Source of the DNA: Perca fluviatilis
Lineage: Eukaryota > Chordata > Actinopteri > Perciformes > Percidae
DNA: 64,000 nt
NCBI RefSeq assembly: GCF_010015445.1
Contig: NC_053119.1
Span: 21,475,050 to 21,539,049 of the forward strand
Direction of reading: 5' to 3'
Of this stretch, positions 10,923-24,303 are shown piece by piece. The notes below the pieces were generated by a model that was given only the letters and a program-made list of their open reading frames with translations, had not been told where the DNA came from and made no database searches. Numbering within the stretch: position 1 is the first letter of the stretch; each line of letters starts with the position of its first letter. The position numbers and the translations under genes were made by a program.

Positions 10923-11410
10923 CCTGTCAGTCCTCACAGACAAGTGTGAGGTGCTGCACTGACCGCTCAATCCCCACATCTCTCTTAAAGGGGTGTCCCA
11001 ACACCTCACGGCTTTATGATCACATCTCCATCCCCAGTGCCACACATGACACACTTGGTGATCTTTATGGAGAGGCTTGGAGACCTAAAGCAGCATTTAG
11101 GAATGAAGTAGCTCAACCAGACATTTGATTTTTAACAGTGCATGAAACAACTCATATGACCTAAATCCATATTTAAATTAACACTTTGATATTAACAAGT
11201 GTCACATTCTTACCAGGAATCTCTTATGGACTATGCAGTGCTCGTCTGAACTATATTTGTTTTTGTTACTGGTTATTATATTATCTACTATGTTCAAATA
11301 GTAATCAGTTTCATGTATGTTTTCCAACACCGAATCTTGTATCGGAATCTGTATTTAATAATGTAATTCCTTGATGTAATTCCATCAGTGCATAAGGCAG
11401 ATCATGTACA

Positions 11411-11461
<51 letters not shown>
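11411..11461. repeat. (AT)n microsatellite
   Basis: About 25 AT units in the probable nrcam 3' UTR. It is self-complementary and can fold as a hairpin in RNA. Confidence 0.97.
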
Positions 11462-11464
<3 letters not shown>

Positions 11465-12055
11465 AACTATCTGTAAACAGAATATTGGGAGCAGTGCACA
11501 CAGCATGCTTGAGATTGCTGCATTAATACATCCTCATCTGTCACCACTCTGTTGAATGAAGGAGGAAGCTGAAATGCTGCATGGCCTGTCATATGAGCTC
11601 ATGACCTTTGCCCTGCATGTAACCTCTTATTGAGCTTGATCTGAAGGCGAGTGAGAAACGCCAAGCGTGTGTGACAGCTTGCCTCGGTCCCTGCAGTGCT
11701 CCTTCAGCAGGTAGTGCCTTTTTAAAAAAAAAAAAACAACGATTCAATTCTGATGTCTCTTTCCAGAGTTCAGTGACTGGAACAGAGGCAGTGGCAGGAC
11801 TGCAAAAGTCACATCCAATGATAAAATAAGCTTGAGAAGAGGACTATGTGGAGGGAGGAATAATTCATATACTCTTGTCATCTTTTTTTTTTTAAAAGAC
11901 GTCCCAATGCCTTGAAACACAGGACTGGCTTTGATTCCTCCATTAAGCTAAGCGCACCTACATTGGATCAGACTAAAACATCATTAAAACCATGTTGCAG
12001 TTTCAAAGTCTGCAGTCATCATGTACAGAACCTGATTGTATTTCTGCTGTGTGTG

Positions 12056-12056
<1 letters not shown>

Positions 12057-12128
<72 letters not shown>
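12057..12128. repeat. (GT)n microsatellite
   Basis: About 35 GT units. Confidence 0.98.
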
Positions 12129-12130
<2 letters not shown>

Positions 12131-12402
12131 AATACATTAGTACATTATTCAATTCCTATTAGGCAAAAGTGTTCACTTGTTCAAACTACACTTGTGGGCC
12201 TTTGAATGGGATCAAGATTTCCTTTCTCTTAACTTGCATCAAGTTTTTTTTTTTTAAATGTGTAGAATATTTGTTGAATTTGTAAATACCTTAATTGATT
12301 GTACAGGGACAAGCAGCTTATGAGGCAGCCTAGGAGGCAATATTGTGCATGATATGGTTTTACTTGTTGATAGGACTGTATTAAATATAGAGTACTTGTA
12401 GA

Positions 12403-12403
<1 letters not shown>

Positions 12404-12440
<37 letters not shown>
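12404..12440. repeat. (AT)n microsatellite
   Basis: Uninterrupted alternating AT. Confidence 0.97.
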
Positions 12441-12442
<2 letters not shown>

Positions 12443-12830
12443 TTTTTTTTCTTGCTGTGCACAGTGTACATTGTATTGTAACTAACTGGACAGATGATTG
12501 CATATAAATTGATATTTTGATCTTTTCTGATTTGCTTATCTGCAGGTTATGACTTTGGTATTGTACAACATGTAGGATATAGTGACAATATTAATTGATG
12601 CACAGAATTATAATATTCTGACTTTTATTGGTTCTACGCAGTCCCAGTATACTGCCAAAATTATGCTCTTTTCTGACAGTATTGCAAATGGTTTTGTATT
12701 TAAGAAACAAATTTATACTAACAGATACTTTCTTTGTCTCTATTTAAGTTTTACCTTTTATTGCAAGTATGGAATTCAAGCTACTGGAAATATAATGAAT
12801 GAATGAATGAATAAATAATTATCTGCTTTA

Positions 12831-14769
12831 ATTTCAGTTTCCAGACTCTTTACTCAAAATGTCATTGCCCTCTCTCGAAGATATGAATCTGAATCACGTA
12901 GGATTCAGTGAGTCATAAAAGTCTGTGCATGCTAAGGGCTACATAATGTAACTATAAAATATTCATAACACAACAAAATTACACCACATAAGTGCTCATG
13001 CTTGAATATTGGCCCCCGTGACTTACATACAATGATACATCAGAACAGAATATTACTGATGTAGCTGGTCAAGGTGGAGTTAGTTTTAACAACTTATTTA
13101 CATGGTTGTTTAGTCCAGTGGTTTCCAAGGAGTCTGTTAATACATTTGTAAACTAATTTGAGAAAACTAAAATCAGTAAAGCTCTCAAAGCTAAGTAGAT
13201 TGTATCTTTTTTTGTATGTGACAGGATATTTGTTATTATTTTTAGTGCCTGATGTACAGTATATTGTGAAATGAAACACAATATACACACGTGTTGCCAT
13301 CTTTTTATATATATTCTCTAATCTTTGCTTTTTGTGAAATAATGGAGAGTTTTACTGCTTTTTGCCTCAGTTATTGAAATGAAACCATCAGAGAAGTTAG
13401 AAAGGGGGAAATCTCTCTTTAGTGGGGCTGCTAAAAACTCATAAACATCGTGACAAGGAGTCCCAACTAGTCACTGCTTTTTTACCAGAGGTTTAATCTT
13501 TAACAATGCATTGTGTTTTACAAGTTTAATGTAATGTTTTTATGTAGAATTTCAATCTGGGAAGTAACTACCCTTGCGAAATAACTACAGGGGAGCAAAA
13601 AACGTGCAAAACAATTTCCCTCTGAATTTGCGTGAAATAAAAGTATATAGAAGCTTGAAATTTCCCAAGGAGTTTGCTTCAAAATTGTACTTTAGTTCAG
13701 TACTTGAGTATATGACTCCAGCGCTGACACAGCACTGTGGAGATAAGTCTGGCAATGCGAGACTAATAACTCTCTAAAGTACTTTCCACCACTGTATGTA
13801 TGTGTGTGTGTTGGTATTGGACCAACCATCTCCTGCTGCACATGACTTGGATATAGTAAGAGCTATATTGATCTGAAGACAATGATGCCAAACACACATT
13901 AGATTTTAGCCCACCAAAACTTCATTGCAAAAGTAGTAGTAAGACCAATGTATAAATGCAAACACAACCATGTGCACCACACACATAAACCTAAATTCCT
14001 CGAATATACACTGAACAGTAAGTTGTGCAGTGAGCAATATGGATGCCTCAGTCTCCTTAGTGTGAAGCAGCTACAGAAAGGCATTATGGAACACGACAGT
14101 TGGGCTCAATATTTTTGGTGCTCACTTGTGGCAATTCCGCTTCCATTATAGTCATATTGTCAGGGTAATAGCGAGAGAGCAGCTCGCCATCTGGTGCATT
14201 ATCACAAAGAAGTGGTGTCAGGAAGTGGAGAAGTCTTGGAAATACTTTCTCTCCCTCTGGCAAGGACTTTCTGCCTTCTGTTCATTCAGGTACACTAATT
14301 CATTTCCCCGGCAGAAGTTGTTTGGGTGTGTTTTGCAGGATTGTTTGCGGTTAAAAACAGCAGTGATTCAAAGTGGATTGCTGCTTCACATATTAATGAA
14401 CTGCGCTTAAGGTTGTTTTTTTCTTCTTTTCCAAAACGAAGCCAAGTTTTGTGAGGGATGAGTGCATCAGTGTTGAATTGCAGCTGGCTGGAACAATGTC
14501 CATATTATTTCAACAGAAACAAATGTCTCTTGCACTCAGCAGCAATGACCTTCAGCTACTGGATGGTGATTCATCAATTTGTTTATTTTTTGACAGATTT
14601 TCCCTCTTGACTTTACTGCCACCTAGTGATATGAGGCAATTACACCGATGGCTGGAAAAAAAGAAACAGGCTTTTAAACACTGAATAGGAAATGTTATGC
14701 AAGGTACATGATTTGAACTGTCAATAAAGTTGTTGTTTTTTTACATTTTTTATTGGTAACATTTTTAAA
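12831..14769. other. intergenic region, nrcam side
   Basis: AT-rich. No gene recognised. It contains a fragment of an inverted-repeat element near 13719-13770 that recurs in opposite orientation at 19718. A conserved-looking polyadenylation signal lies at 14723. Confidence 0.6.
13719..13770 (-). repeat. terminal fragment of interspersed element, family M2
   Basis: Contains CACAGCACTGTGGAGATAAG and TCTGGCAATGCGAGACTA. The reverse complement (TCTCGCATTGCCAGAC..., TCTCCACAGTGCTGTGGAG) is found at 19722-19760. Two relics of one element family in opposite orientation flank the intergenic interval. Confidence 0.6.
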
Positions 14770-14770
14770 G

Positions 14771-15056
14771 AGGCAGTGGTGGCCTAAAGGTTAGAGAAGA
14801 GAGCGTGTGACTGGGAGGTTGTGGGTTCAATCCCCAGACCAACAGGATACAAATCTGGGTGGGGAAAGTGAAAGAGCAGCGCTTGTCCCTCCCTCTGAGA
14901 TACCTTTGAGCAATGCCCTTAACCTCCAAACGTTTCAGTGGCCAGCAGATCAGATCAGGTATGAATATGTGCAACTGTGAGTGAATGTGATCAGGGCGTT
15001 CCTGCAAAAGAGATGCTGCCTCTAAGTGAACCTTCCCTGAATAAATTCAATATTTT
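14771..15056 (+). mobile_element. tRNA-derived SINE
   Basis: Pol III promoter pair: box A-like TGGCCTAAAGG at 14780-14790 and box B GGTTCAATCC at 14824-14833, 34 bp apart, as in tRNA-derived SINEs. The body continues through a CTTTGAGCAATGCCCTTAAC word and a TGATCAGGGCGTTCCT word to a T-rich end after AATAAATTC. This layout is common in percomorph fish SINEs; family name not asserted. Confidence 0.8.
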
Positions 15057-17553
<2,497 letters not shown>

Positions 17554-17877
17554 ACTTAAAGGAATACGCCAATGTTTGTTGAAATAGGGCTTATCACGGT
17601 CTACCCTGGCTGTAGATAGGTGGGCCAACGCATTTTTTGTCTCAGTGCAAGTAATTAGGTTGTTTTTTTGTCTTTTGTCGGCTCACTTTTACTCACAACA
17701 TGCTAACCGGCAACATAGGATTCCATTCACTACGCTAAGCTAACTAGCGGTGGCGCTGCCGGTGTTGCACCGGACTAAAACAATGCATGCACAAAAAATG
17801 CATTGGCCCACCTATCTACAGCTAGGGGAGACCGTGATAAGCCTTATTTCAACAAACGGTGGCGTATCCCTTTAAGT
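17554..17877. mobile_element. palindromic MITE, family M3 (324 bp)
   Basis: Long terminal inverted repeats of about 85-90 bp: left ACTTAAAGGAATACGCCA... and right ...TGGCGTATCCCTTTAAGT. Both arms contain an AAATAGGGCTTATCACGGTC-like word and a GTAGATAGGTGGGCCAACGC-like word in mirror orientation. The short unique core includes GCTAAGCTAACTAGCGG. No coding capacity. Looks like a non-autonomous cut-and-paste element. Confidence 0.88.
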
Positions 17878-18275
17878 GTACACTGAGGCAGAGGTTGACT
17901 AGCAAAACAGCTCATCATTACTGGGAGTTCAGTCAGAACAAAAAAGGGAGTAAGGCAGACAGGTCTAAAAGCAGTCAAGAGGTCATACACACAATAAAAA
18001 CAGGCAAGACAACTCAAGTAGACACAAAAACTTAATTGTCTATTCCATTGACACTACATTTTCTATTCTACACAATCTGGACTAAAGGTGAATGCTTGGT
18101 GGGGAGTATATAATACTGGGGCTGATGACTAATGGGAAGCAGGTGGTAAAGGCTGGTGGGCAGGTGAGAAATGGCAGGGAGTGACTGGAGAGGTTAGCAA
18201 AACCTGGCAACTGGAGTAGGCTAAATGGAAGAAATGAAGTCAGAAGCAAATAAAGGAGATGAAACCATTACAGTT
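17878..18275. repeat. possible LTR-like or unclassified repeat segment
   Basis: Purine-rich sequence with GGAGTATATAATACTGGGGC and AGGCAGACAGG-type words and an end near ATGAAACCATTACAG. It resembles solo-LTR-like repeats of fish read on the minus strand. Weak evidence: no target duplication identified. Confidence 0.3.
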
Positions 18276-19244
18276 TTAACAGATGATGCATCAGGTATTC
18301 ATTGCAGGGAACTAATAAAATTACGAAATTATTAATATATGTGCACACAGGTTTTTAATTCAGGAACATAAATATTTGTGTGGCACAAGTGAGGCCTACA
18401 TAACTACTTTTTCTTTTTGTCCATTTGGGAAAAACAAAACCGACTCTGCTATGTCTTTAGTGTAGATATGTCACTATTTAAGATACCTGCATTAATATTT
18501 TTGATATTAATAATATACAAAACAAACGTAGGACAAACCCAGGAGCTTTTTAGGCTCTATTAACTTTCAGCAGCTCTTATCATCAACTGCCTCCAGCAGC
18601 CGTTTCCAGCTACAAAGCTCTGATAAACTCAGTGTGCATGCTCCCTGCCCAACACAAAACGGCAGACAAAGCTAACAGTTACCAAATGGAAAGTGAAATC
18701 AAAAGACATATATTTCTCAGGAGTAGGTGGAGACCAACAGAGCTGAAATGAGAATAGATACAAGACTTAAATTTGTCTGCTGGCCTGAAAGACAACTTCA
18801 GATGAATGCCACTTGCTGGCATCTATTTCAAGGTGGGCAACTGTTTGCTAAATTATGTTAAGGATGTGTAACGTTATCTAGTTTTGTTGTTTTTGCTGCC
18901 CCAATGGTGGCAAACATTTAATCAGTTGTTAGTTACGAATCTAATGATTAAAGAGTTGCATAACATCATATTAAACAAAGAAATAACTGTCTCCCTCTCC
19001 CCTCCTAGACAAAGAAGAGTTGGATTGAATTAAAGATCTCAATCAATTGTCCTTCCAGGCTCCCTTAAAGTCAAGATGGCGTCAATCATAAATGTGCTAA
19101 CAAAAAACATAAGGCTGATGGGTCCAGTAGAGTGTGAGATTAGCTGTGGACAGACAGAGCCACACATGCACACACACAGATCACTAGCTAACCTATAACC
19201 AAAAGGGTTATAACAATTATAACCTCTTTGCTATAGGCTAATCA
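18276..19244. other. intergenic region, cntn1 side
   Basis: No gene or clear repeat recognised. Confidence 0.5.
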
Positions 19245-19950
19245 TAGACTATAAAAAATAACAAACGGAGATTCCGGGTCTGAAAAGCGAAGCCAACTAA
19301 AGATAGGGCATTATATACTGCGCCAATGGTATGAAACATAGGCCCGTTCAGCCCCTACAAAACGTAGCAACACATTTATTTAAGCTGAAACAGGGGTGCA
19401 TTAAACACCTTGTTGTGTTTTTATTCCTATGAGTTTACATACACGTCTCTGCTGATTGGGTATCACCTGTGACACAGCCAATAAACGAGAGACACAGCAG
19501 TGGCGAAGGCATGGCAGTGACACAGATATCAGAAACTACTCTGAGTTGGGGCGTCTCGGTTCTAAACCGTCTCAGGTGAAGCCATTGCGGAAGTGCATTA
19601 AACCTGCATTCTATCTAATTTTCAGCAGGGGGCAACTCCACTGGTTGCAAAAAGAAGTCTGAATGCATAGAAGTCTATGAGAAAATCCCCCTACTTATCA
19701 CTTGACTTATTACATCAGTAATCTCGCATTGCCAGACCTATCTCCACAGTGCTGTGGAGTAAAGTCTGGCTACACCACACGAAGAAACGGTCAGGGGTTA
19801 GTTTGCATTTCTTTAAATGCAATAACTGCAATAGTCTTGGGAAGAAACTTGTTTTGGTGGAAGATTTGCACCCCGCAAAAGAAAACAACACATAAAATAT
19901 TAAATGAAGCTAACTGTTTAAACAATACAGTAACATGCGCTATTTAAATT
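19245..19950. repeat. composite of old interspersed repeats
   Basis: First part (about 19245-19717) contains GGAGATTCCGGGTCTG, GCGAAGCCAACTAAAGATAG and CATAGAAGTCTATGAGAAAA words, as seen in dispersed fish repeats. Second part (about 19718-19950) begins with the TCTCGCATTGCCAGAC end of family M2, including a 40-bp imperfect hairpin at 19732-19771 centred on CAGTGCTGTG. Confidence 0.5.
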
Positions 19951-20199
19951 AGCTGGATACATGGTTATACATTGCAAAAAATAAGAATATAATCTGTAAT
20001 AGACTGAAGGCAACCCTGTTATACAGTAACAGGGTTAAGCCAGCCAAGCTCATACACTGAGGCAAAGTTGGGTCATTTCATTTATTGTAATGTGTTTAGT
20101 ATTTTTACAGTCACTGGTGTAGACTAAGAGGTATTAAAGATATTATAGAATACACTTCTTAAAATGTTCCTCAGGTCATCCTCATGTGCTGGGGAACTG

Positions 20200-20345
20200 A
20201 TGGAGCACAGGAGGAACCCGGGACACCACTGTGGGAGCCACTGCTCCATGGCCCTTTGGAACAAGCCGGTCTAGCGCCCCCCCAAGCTGACAGTCATAAC
20301 CCTTCATCCAATCCGCGGGGACAGGACCGCTGCTCTGTCAGTTTA
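20200..20345 (+). promoter_or_regulatory. probable cntn1 promoter region
   Basis: GC- and CpG-richer than its surroundings: GCGCCCCCCC around 20273, a CCAAT box at 20308-20312 followed by CCGCGGGG, then CCCGGC and GCGCCCGGCGATGCGG. No TATA box seen. It lies immediately upstream of a GC-rich stretch ending in a strong donor, with no start codon followed by a convincing protein. This is what a TATA-less vertebrate promoter with a non-coding first exon looks like. Confidence 0.4.
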
Positions 20346-20438
20346 TTTCCCGGCTCCTGAGCGCCCGGCGATGCGGTGCTGAGCAGTGGTGAGCATCGTG
20401 AAGGACGCACGGACGGACGCATTTGCCCGCTACGGAAG
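20340..20438 (+). other. cntn1: candidate non-coding first exon of cntn1 (5' UTR)
   Basis: GC-rich segment ending TACGGAAG before GTAAGG at 20439, a near-consensus donor. The transcription start is not determined, so the left boundary is approximate. Contactin genes typically have untranslated 5' exons separated from the start codon by long introns (family knowledge); here the gap to the start-codon exon is about 31.6 kb. The link to cntn1 is inferred from position and strand. Confidence 0.4.
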
Positions 20439-23400
20439 GTAAGGACACGGGGTATAGTGAAAAATGATTGTTTGACATTATTATTAGAGTAACCAGGCGC
20501 TGCATTTTTGACAGCTGGGGAATCAGTGTTGTTTACAACATACTGAGTGGGATGCGCGGTTGGGATGGAGCTTAATGCGCCCTCTGCAATGCAGAATTGG
20601 ACGATATAGGTACGAAGAAACCGCATTTTGCAGTTGGGTGTCGTATTGACAGATGCAGAGAGACGTGTGTAATATCTGACATATCGTGGCGTGGTGGGGA
20701 TGACGCTGATCTGCTGCACATCCTGGCATGCACTTTCCTCCCAAAAAATAGTCGATGCACAGAGCAGGTGTACGGATATATTTCAGCATTTAGCACATCT
20801 GCTTTAAAGCATGAAGTCTGAGTGTTAAATTCAGCATTAATTAGACCACGCCAGAGGCCATATAGCTTACTTGCGCCGCACATACCGATGATTTAAACTG
20901 CCGCCTGCAGCCAAAAGATCAGGAAGCACCCGACGACTGTAAACACTAAAACGCTTGTCCTGGTGATTGAGGCATATGGATCGGCTCTGTCATCTTTACT
21001 GGCAGATTTTGCCGTGGTGCTTAGTAATGGCCCATCTTATCCGTCAGGATGTCAGGTGCTGGAGAAGGTGTCATGGGCGCGTCCTGACTCACCAGGCCGT
21101 TCATTCTACATGTTGCTAAAGTATAAGGTCTAGGGACTTCCAGAAGTCCTACGGAGATTTCTAAGGGGGTCTTTATCATGTAGCAAAAATGATGGAGAGT
21201 TATTTTTATGTTAGTTAACTCATTAATGACATAGTAAAAAAGGATGATGGTAACCTCACACAAACCATGCAATTATGCACTGATTCATAGTGAATTACAA
21301 AAATCCAAGATGTGAAAATATTACATCTGCATTATCAGTATGTGGGGGTCATTGATCGATTTTGAACCTGTGATCTCAGTTAATAGCTGTAGGGGCTCTG
21401 GTCACAGTTATTAGGCTACATGGTAAAGTCTGTCTGCAACTCAAGATGTTATGCCTTTAAATACATATAGGGTTGATTTTTAGATTCAAGCATGGTTATG
21501 GTTTTCCTAATGCTGTTGAATAATGGCTTGAGGGCATAGGTTTTAGCACAGCTCCCTGCAGCGGAGTATGATTTAAGCCACTGCAACTTTCTATTGTTGT
21601 CTAATGAGCTTGCAAAGAGTGTAATTGATGATGTAATCGATATCACCACATTTTGACATCTTATGGGCCTCTGTGTTTGCTATTCACAGTTCTAGAGTTG
21701 TTTTAATATTATGAGGGGTAGAGCTGGCAGAATTTGCACCTGTTATTTAGAATTGGTCTCAGATTAACATATGAATGTAGGTTTATGAACAAGTTAAATA
21801 GCTGGTTCCTCTAAGATCTTAGAGTGGGGCTTGTGTCCCCACACCTGTTACTTGTTAGAATGTGTATGTGTATGTGTATATATTCAGATGATCAATTGAT
21901 AAATGCATGACACCTTTCTGCTCCAGGGTGCTGTAGACCTAAATGTTTTTGGGCAATATTTTCATTTTGGTTTGCCATTCAGTGCCATGTGTGTTTGTCC
22001 TGACTGAATCAGAGCCCTACATGTGGCACAAAATGTTAGAGGGATTCTGTGGGTGCCTGTCAGATGGAGCACTTTATGAATCTTGTAAGCTTGACTGCTG
22101 CTAATGCATCCTGTGCTGTCCTGTGTACACCCTGAGGACAGTCCCTCTCCTTCATGCGAGGTGAATGAATTTACTCTGCTCAGAAGTAGGCTAACCTACC
22201 GCATGCAAGGCATCATCTTACATTTTTACCCCTCTTGGTCCACAATGAAATATATCTGAATATAGAGTTTTGAATTTTGCAATGAGCTGTTCTCTGCCAT
22301 CATGCTATTGGCTGCAGGGCCGTACTGGCTTGAGGAGCCTGCATGACAATGAACTTTTTACATAACACAATAACCCGCAGGATGTGGCTGTTCTGTGATG
22401 CATTTCAAAGATACAGCCTCAGCCTCCATTAGTGTCACAGTCAAATGACTTAACATAGCTGTACACAATACTTCTCCTTTGGTTTGAAGCTTCAGTCACA
22501 CACATCTGTTATGTATTGAGGTAGACATGCTAACCTCACCTGAGGCAGAAAATAGAGCTGCCTTCAACCTCCCCATCTCCACTTCACCTCAGCCAGCATG
22601 TAACTTATACAAAATGAGTACGAAGGTGAGAGAGATTGCTTTTACTCATCTGGTATGAATGTTTACCGCAAATCTGTCAAATGCTTTTTGTCAAACAGTT
22701 TTTTTATATTCAGCAAGATGATTTTTCCATTTTCCTATTCAGTTAATGTCTTTATTCAAGCAGTATTATTTTGGTGCTCAAAGCAAACCTTGGATGTTTG
22801 CCATTTAAGATCAAGTCCTTTTAGAGTTGTTTTAGGAGATTAGATTTGTCTCCAGATGTCCTTCTGAGCTCTGGGTGACAAATTCTTGGGCAACGAGTCA
22901 AGCATTAGTTAAAGATAGAATGATAGATTTTGAAAAGACTCTGATTGGCAGCGTTAGCATTTGCCAGCAACAGGGCTAGTTTGTTCGCCGCTGTTTGTTC
23001 TGTCACACTGAATGCAGTGTCAGTCACGCTGGAGGGAATACGTCCTGTAGACCTTTGTTTCATAAATAGGAAAGGCAGAAGCCTTGTTTTACAGCAAATT
23101 GAAGGTGGCCAGGAAAAACACAGACAAAGAAAAACTTGGTGGGCTGACAGAAATATGGCTCTTAATCACAGCCTATACAAGTGCTTCTTTCTGTCCTGCT
23201 GACAAAACGTGATGCTCTTGTCTTGATGCTTCCTTTAGATTGCTCAGCAATTTACACACCGGCGGTCAATAGCGAGATCCACTAATGGTACGGCAGTGAG
23301 GCAGAGACATGACGTCTTCTATGTTTGCCTGGAGACAGACCTCTCCTCTGTTCATGCCTGAGGAGGAGAAAGGCCCTCAGTCCCCATCTGCCATTGCTGG

Positions 23401-23696
23401 CTGTCTGAATACAGTTTGCACTAGACCTACCATTGGTTCTCCCACTGTGGACTGCTCCCTGCTCTCTGCATGCACGTGACCCTATAGATCTTATGTGTAA
23501 GAGACTGAGATAAGTGGGAAGAAGTCATAGGCACAGTGCACATTTGTATCCCACTTGTTAGATTAAACTGTAAGTGTGGTTACTTATTTTGTTGGGTTTA
23601 TAGATATTTAATAGTTTTGCTATTATCATCTTCTAAAATCGTGATACTGTTTTTTTTTGTATAGCCAATAGGAAGAAAAGAGAGCCATGCAGGTTA

Positions 23697-23966
23697 GAGC
23701 TGAAGTGACTTGTCAAATAGAATGATAGAAAAGTAATTGAGTTGTTTTACTATTTTTTATTTTTATTTTTTCAAGCAAAAATGCCAAACACTTGCTGGTT
23801 CTCGCTTTTCAGACATAAAAAAAGTTAGCATTTCTTAGCTGATGTGATAGCAAACTGAACTGTGATGTGCATTTTTTTGTATTTTATTCTCCAAACGATT
23901 TTTAGAGAAAATAATGGGAAGATTAATTGGTAATTAAAAGAATCCTTTGTTGCAGCCTTAATGCAG
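23697..23966 (+). repeat. AT-rich interspersed repeat (family R1), copy 2
   Basis: Begins near GTTAGAGCTGAAGTGACT and contains CAAGCAAAAATGCCAAACAC, then AAGATTAATTGGTAATTAAAAG, and ends near GTTGCAGCCTTAA. The end matches the R1 right end (CAGCCCT). Confidence 0.6.
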
Positions 23967-24220
23967 CTGCAAACATTAGTAGCCAGCTGGATATTTGAAG
24001 CACATTACATTGTTATATAGGACTTTTTTCTCAAATCAGTCACTTTGTTTGACAGGATAAGGTTTTATCGCCTGGGCTGATGTTCTATTTCTGGGGCCAC
24101 TGTTGCCTACTTGAATCTAATGATCTCGAATAGTTGCTCCCGGCACTTCAGGAGGCTAGTTACTTTTAAAGGGAGACCCTAAATGAATAATAATTCAGCC
24201 ACACTAGATTACAGTTGTTT

Positions 24221-24260
24221 TAGTGTGTGTATGTGTGTGTGTGTTTGTGTGTGTATGTGT

Positions 24261-24303
<43 letters not shown>
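24221..24303. repeat. interrupted (GT)n microsatellite
   Basis: GT repeat with TATG interruptions, ending in a short GCGCGAGCGCGCGCGC run with Z-DNA-type alternation. Confidence 0.95.

Larger units (their letters stand above)
10923..12830 (+). other. nrcam: probable nrcam 3' UTR
   Basis: Follows the nrcam stop. The first AATAAA on this strand after the stop is at 12810-12815, in a short GAAT/AAAT repeat, so a transcript end near 12.83 kb is plausible. Another AATAAA at 14723-14728 would give a longer form. The segment includes AT (11411-11461, 12404-12440) and GT (12057-12128) microsatellites. The true end is not determinable from sequence alone. Confidence 0.4.

Noticed and set aside
14771..15056. 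A functional tRNA gene
   Set aside because: Pol III boxes are present but the cloverleaf is not completed. The long tRNA-unrelated body and T-rich tail indicate a SINE.
20294..20719. 141-residue minus-strand open frame over the GC-rich island
   Set aside because: Overlaps the probable promoter and exon 1; long frames are expected by chance in GC-rich DNA. No recognisable domain.
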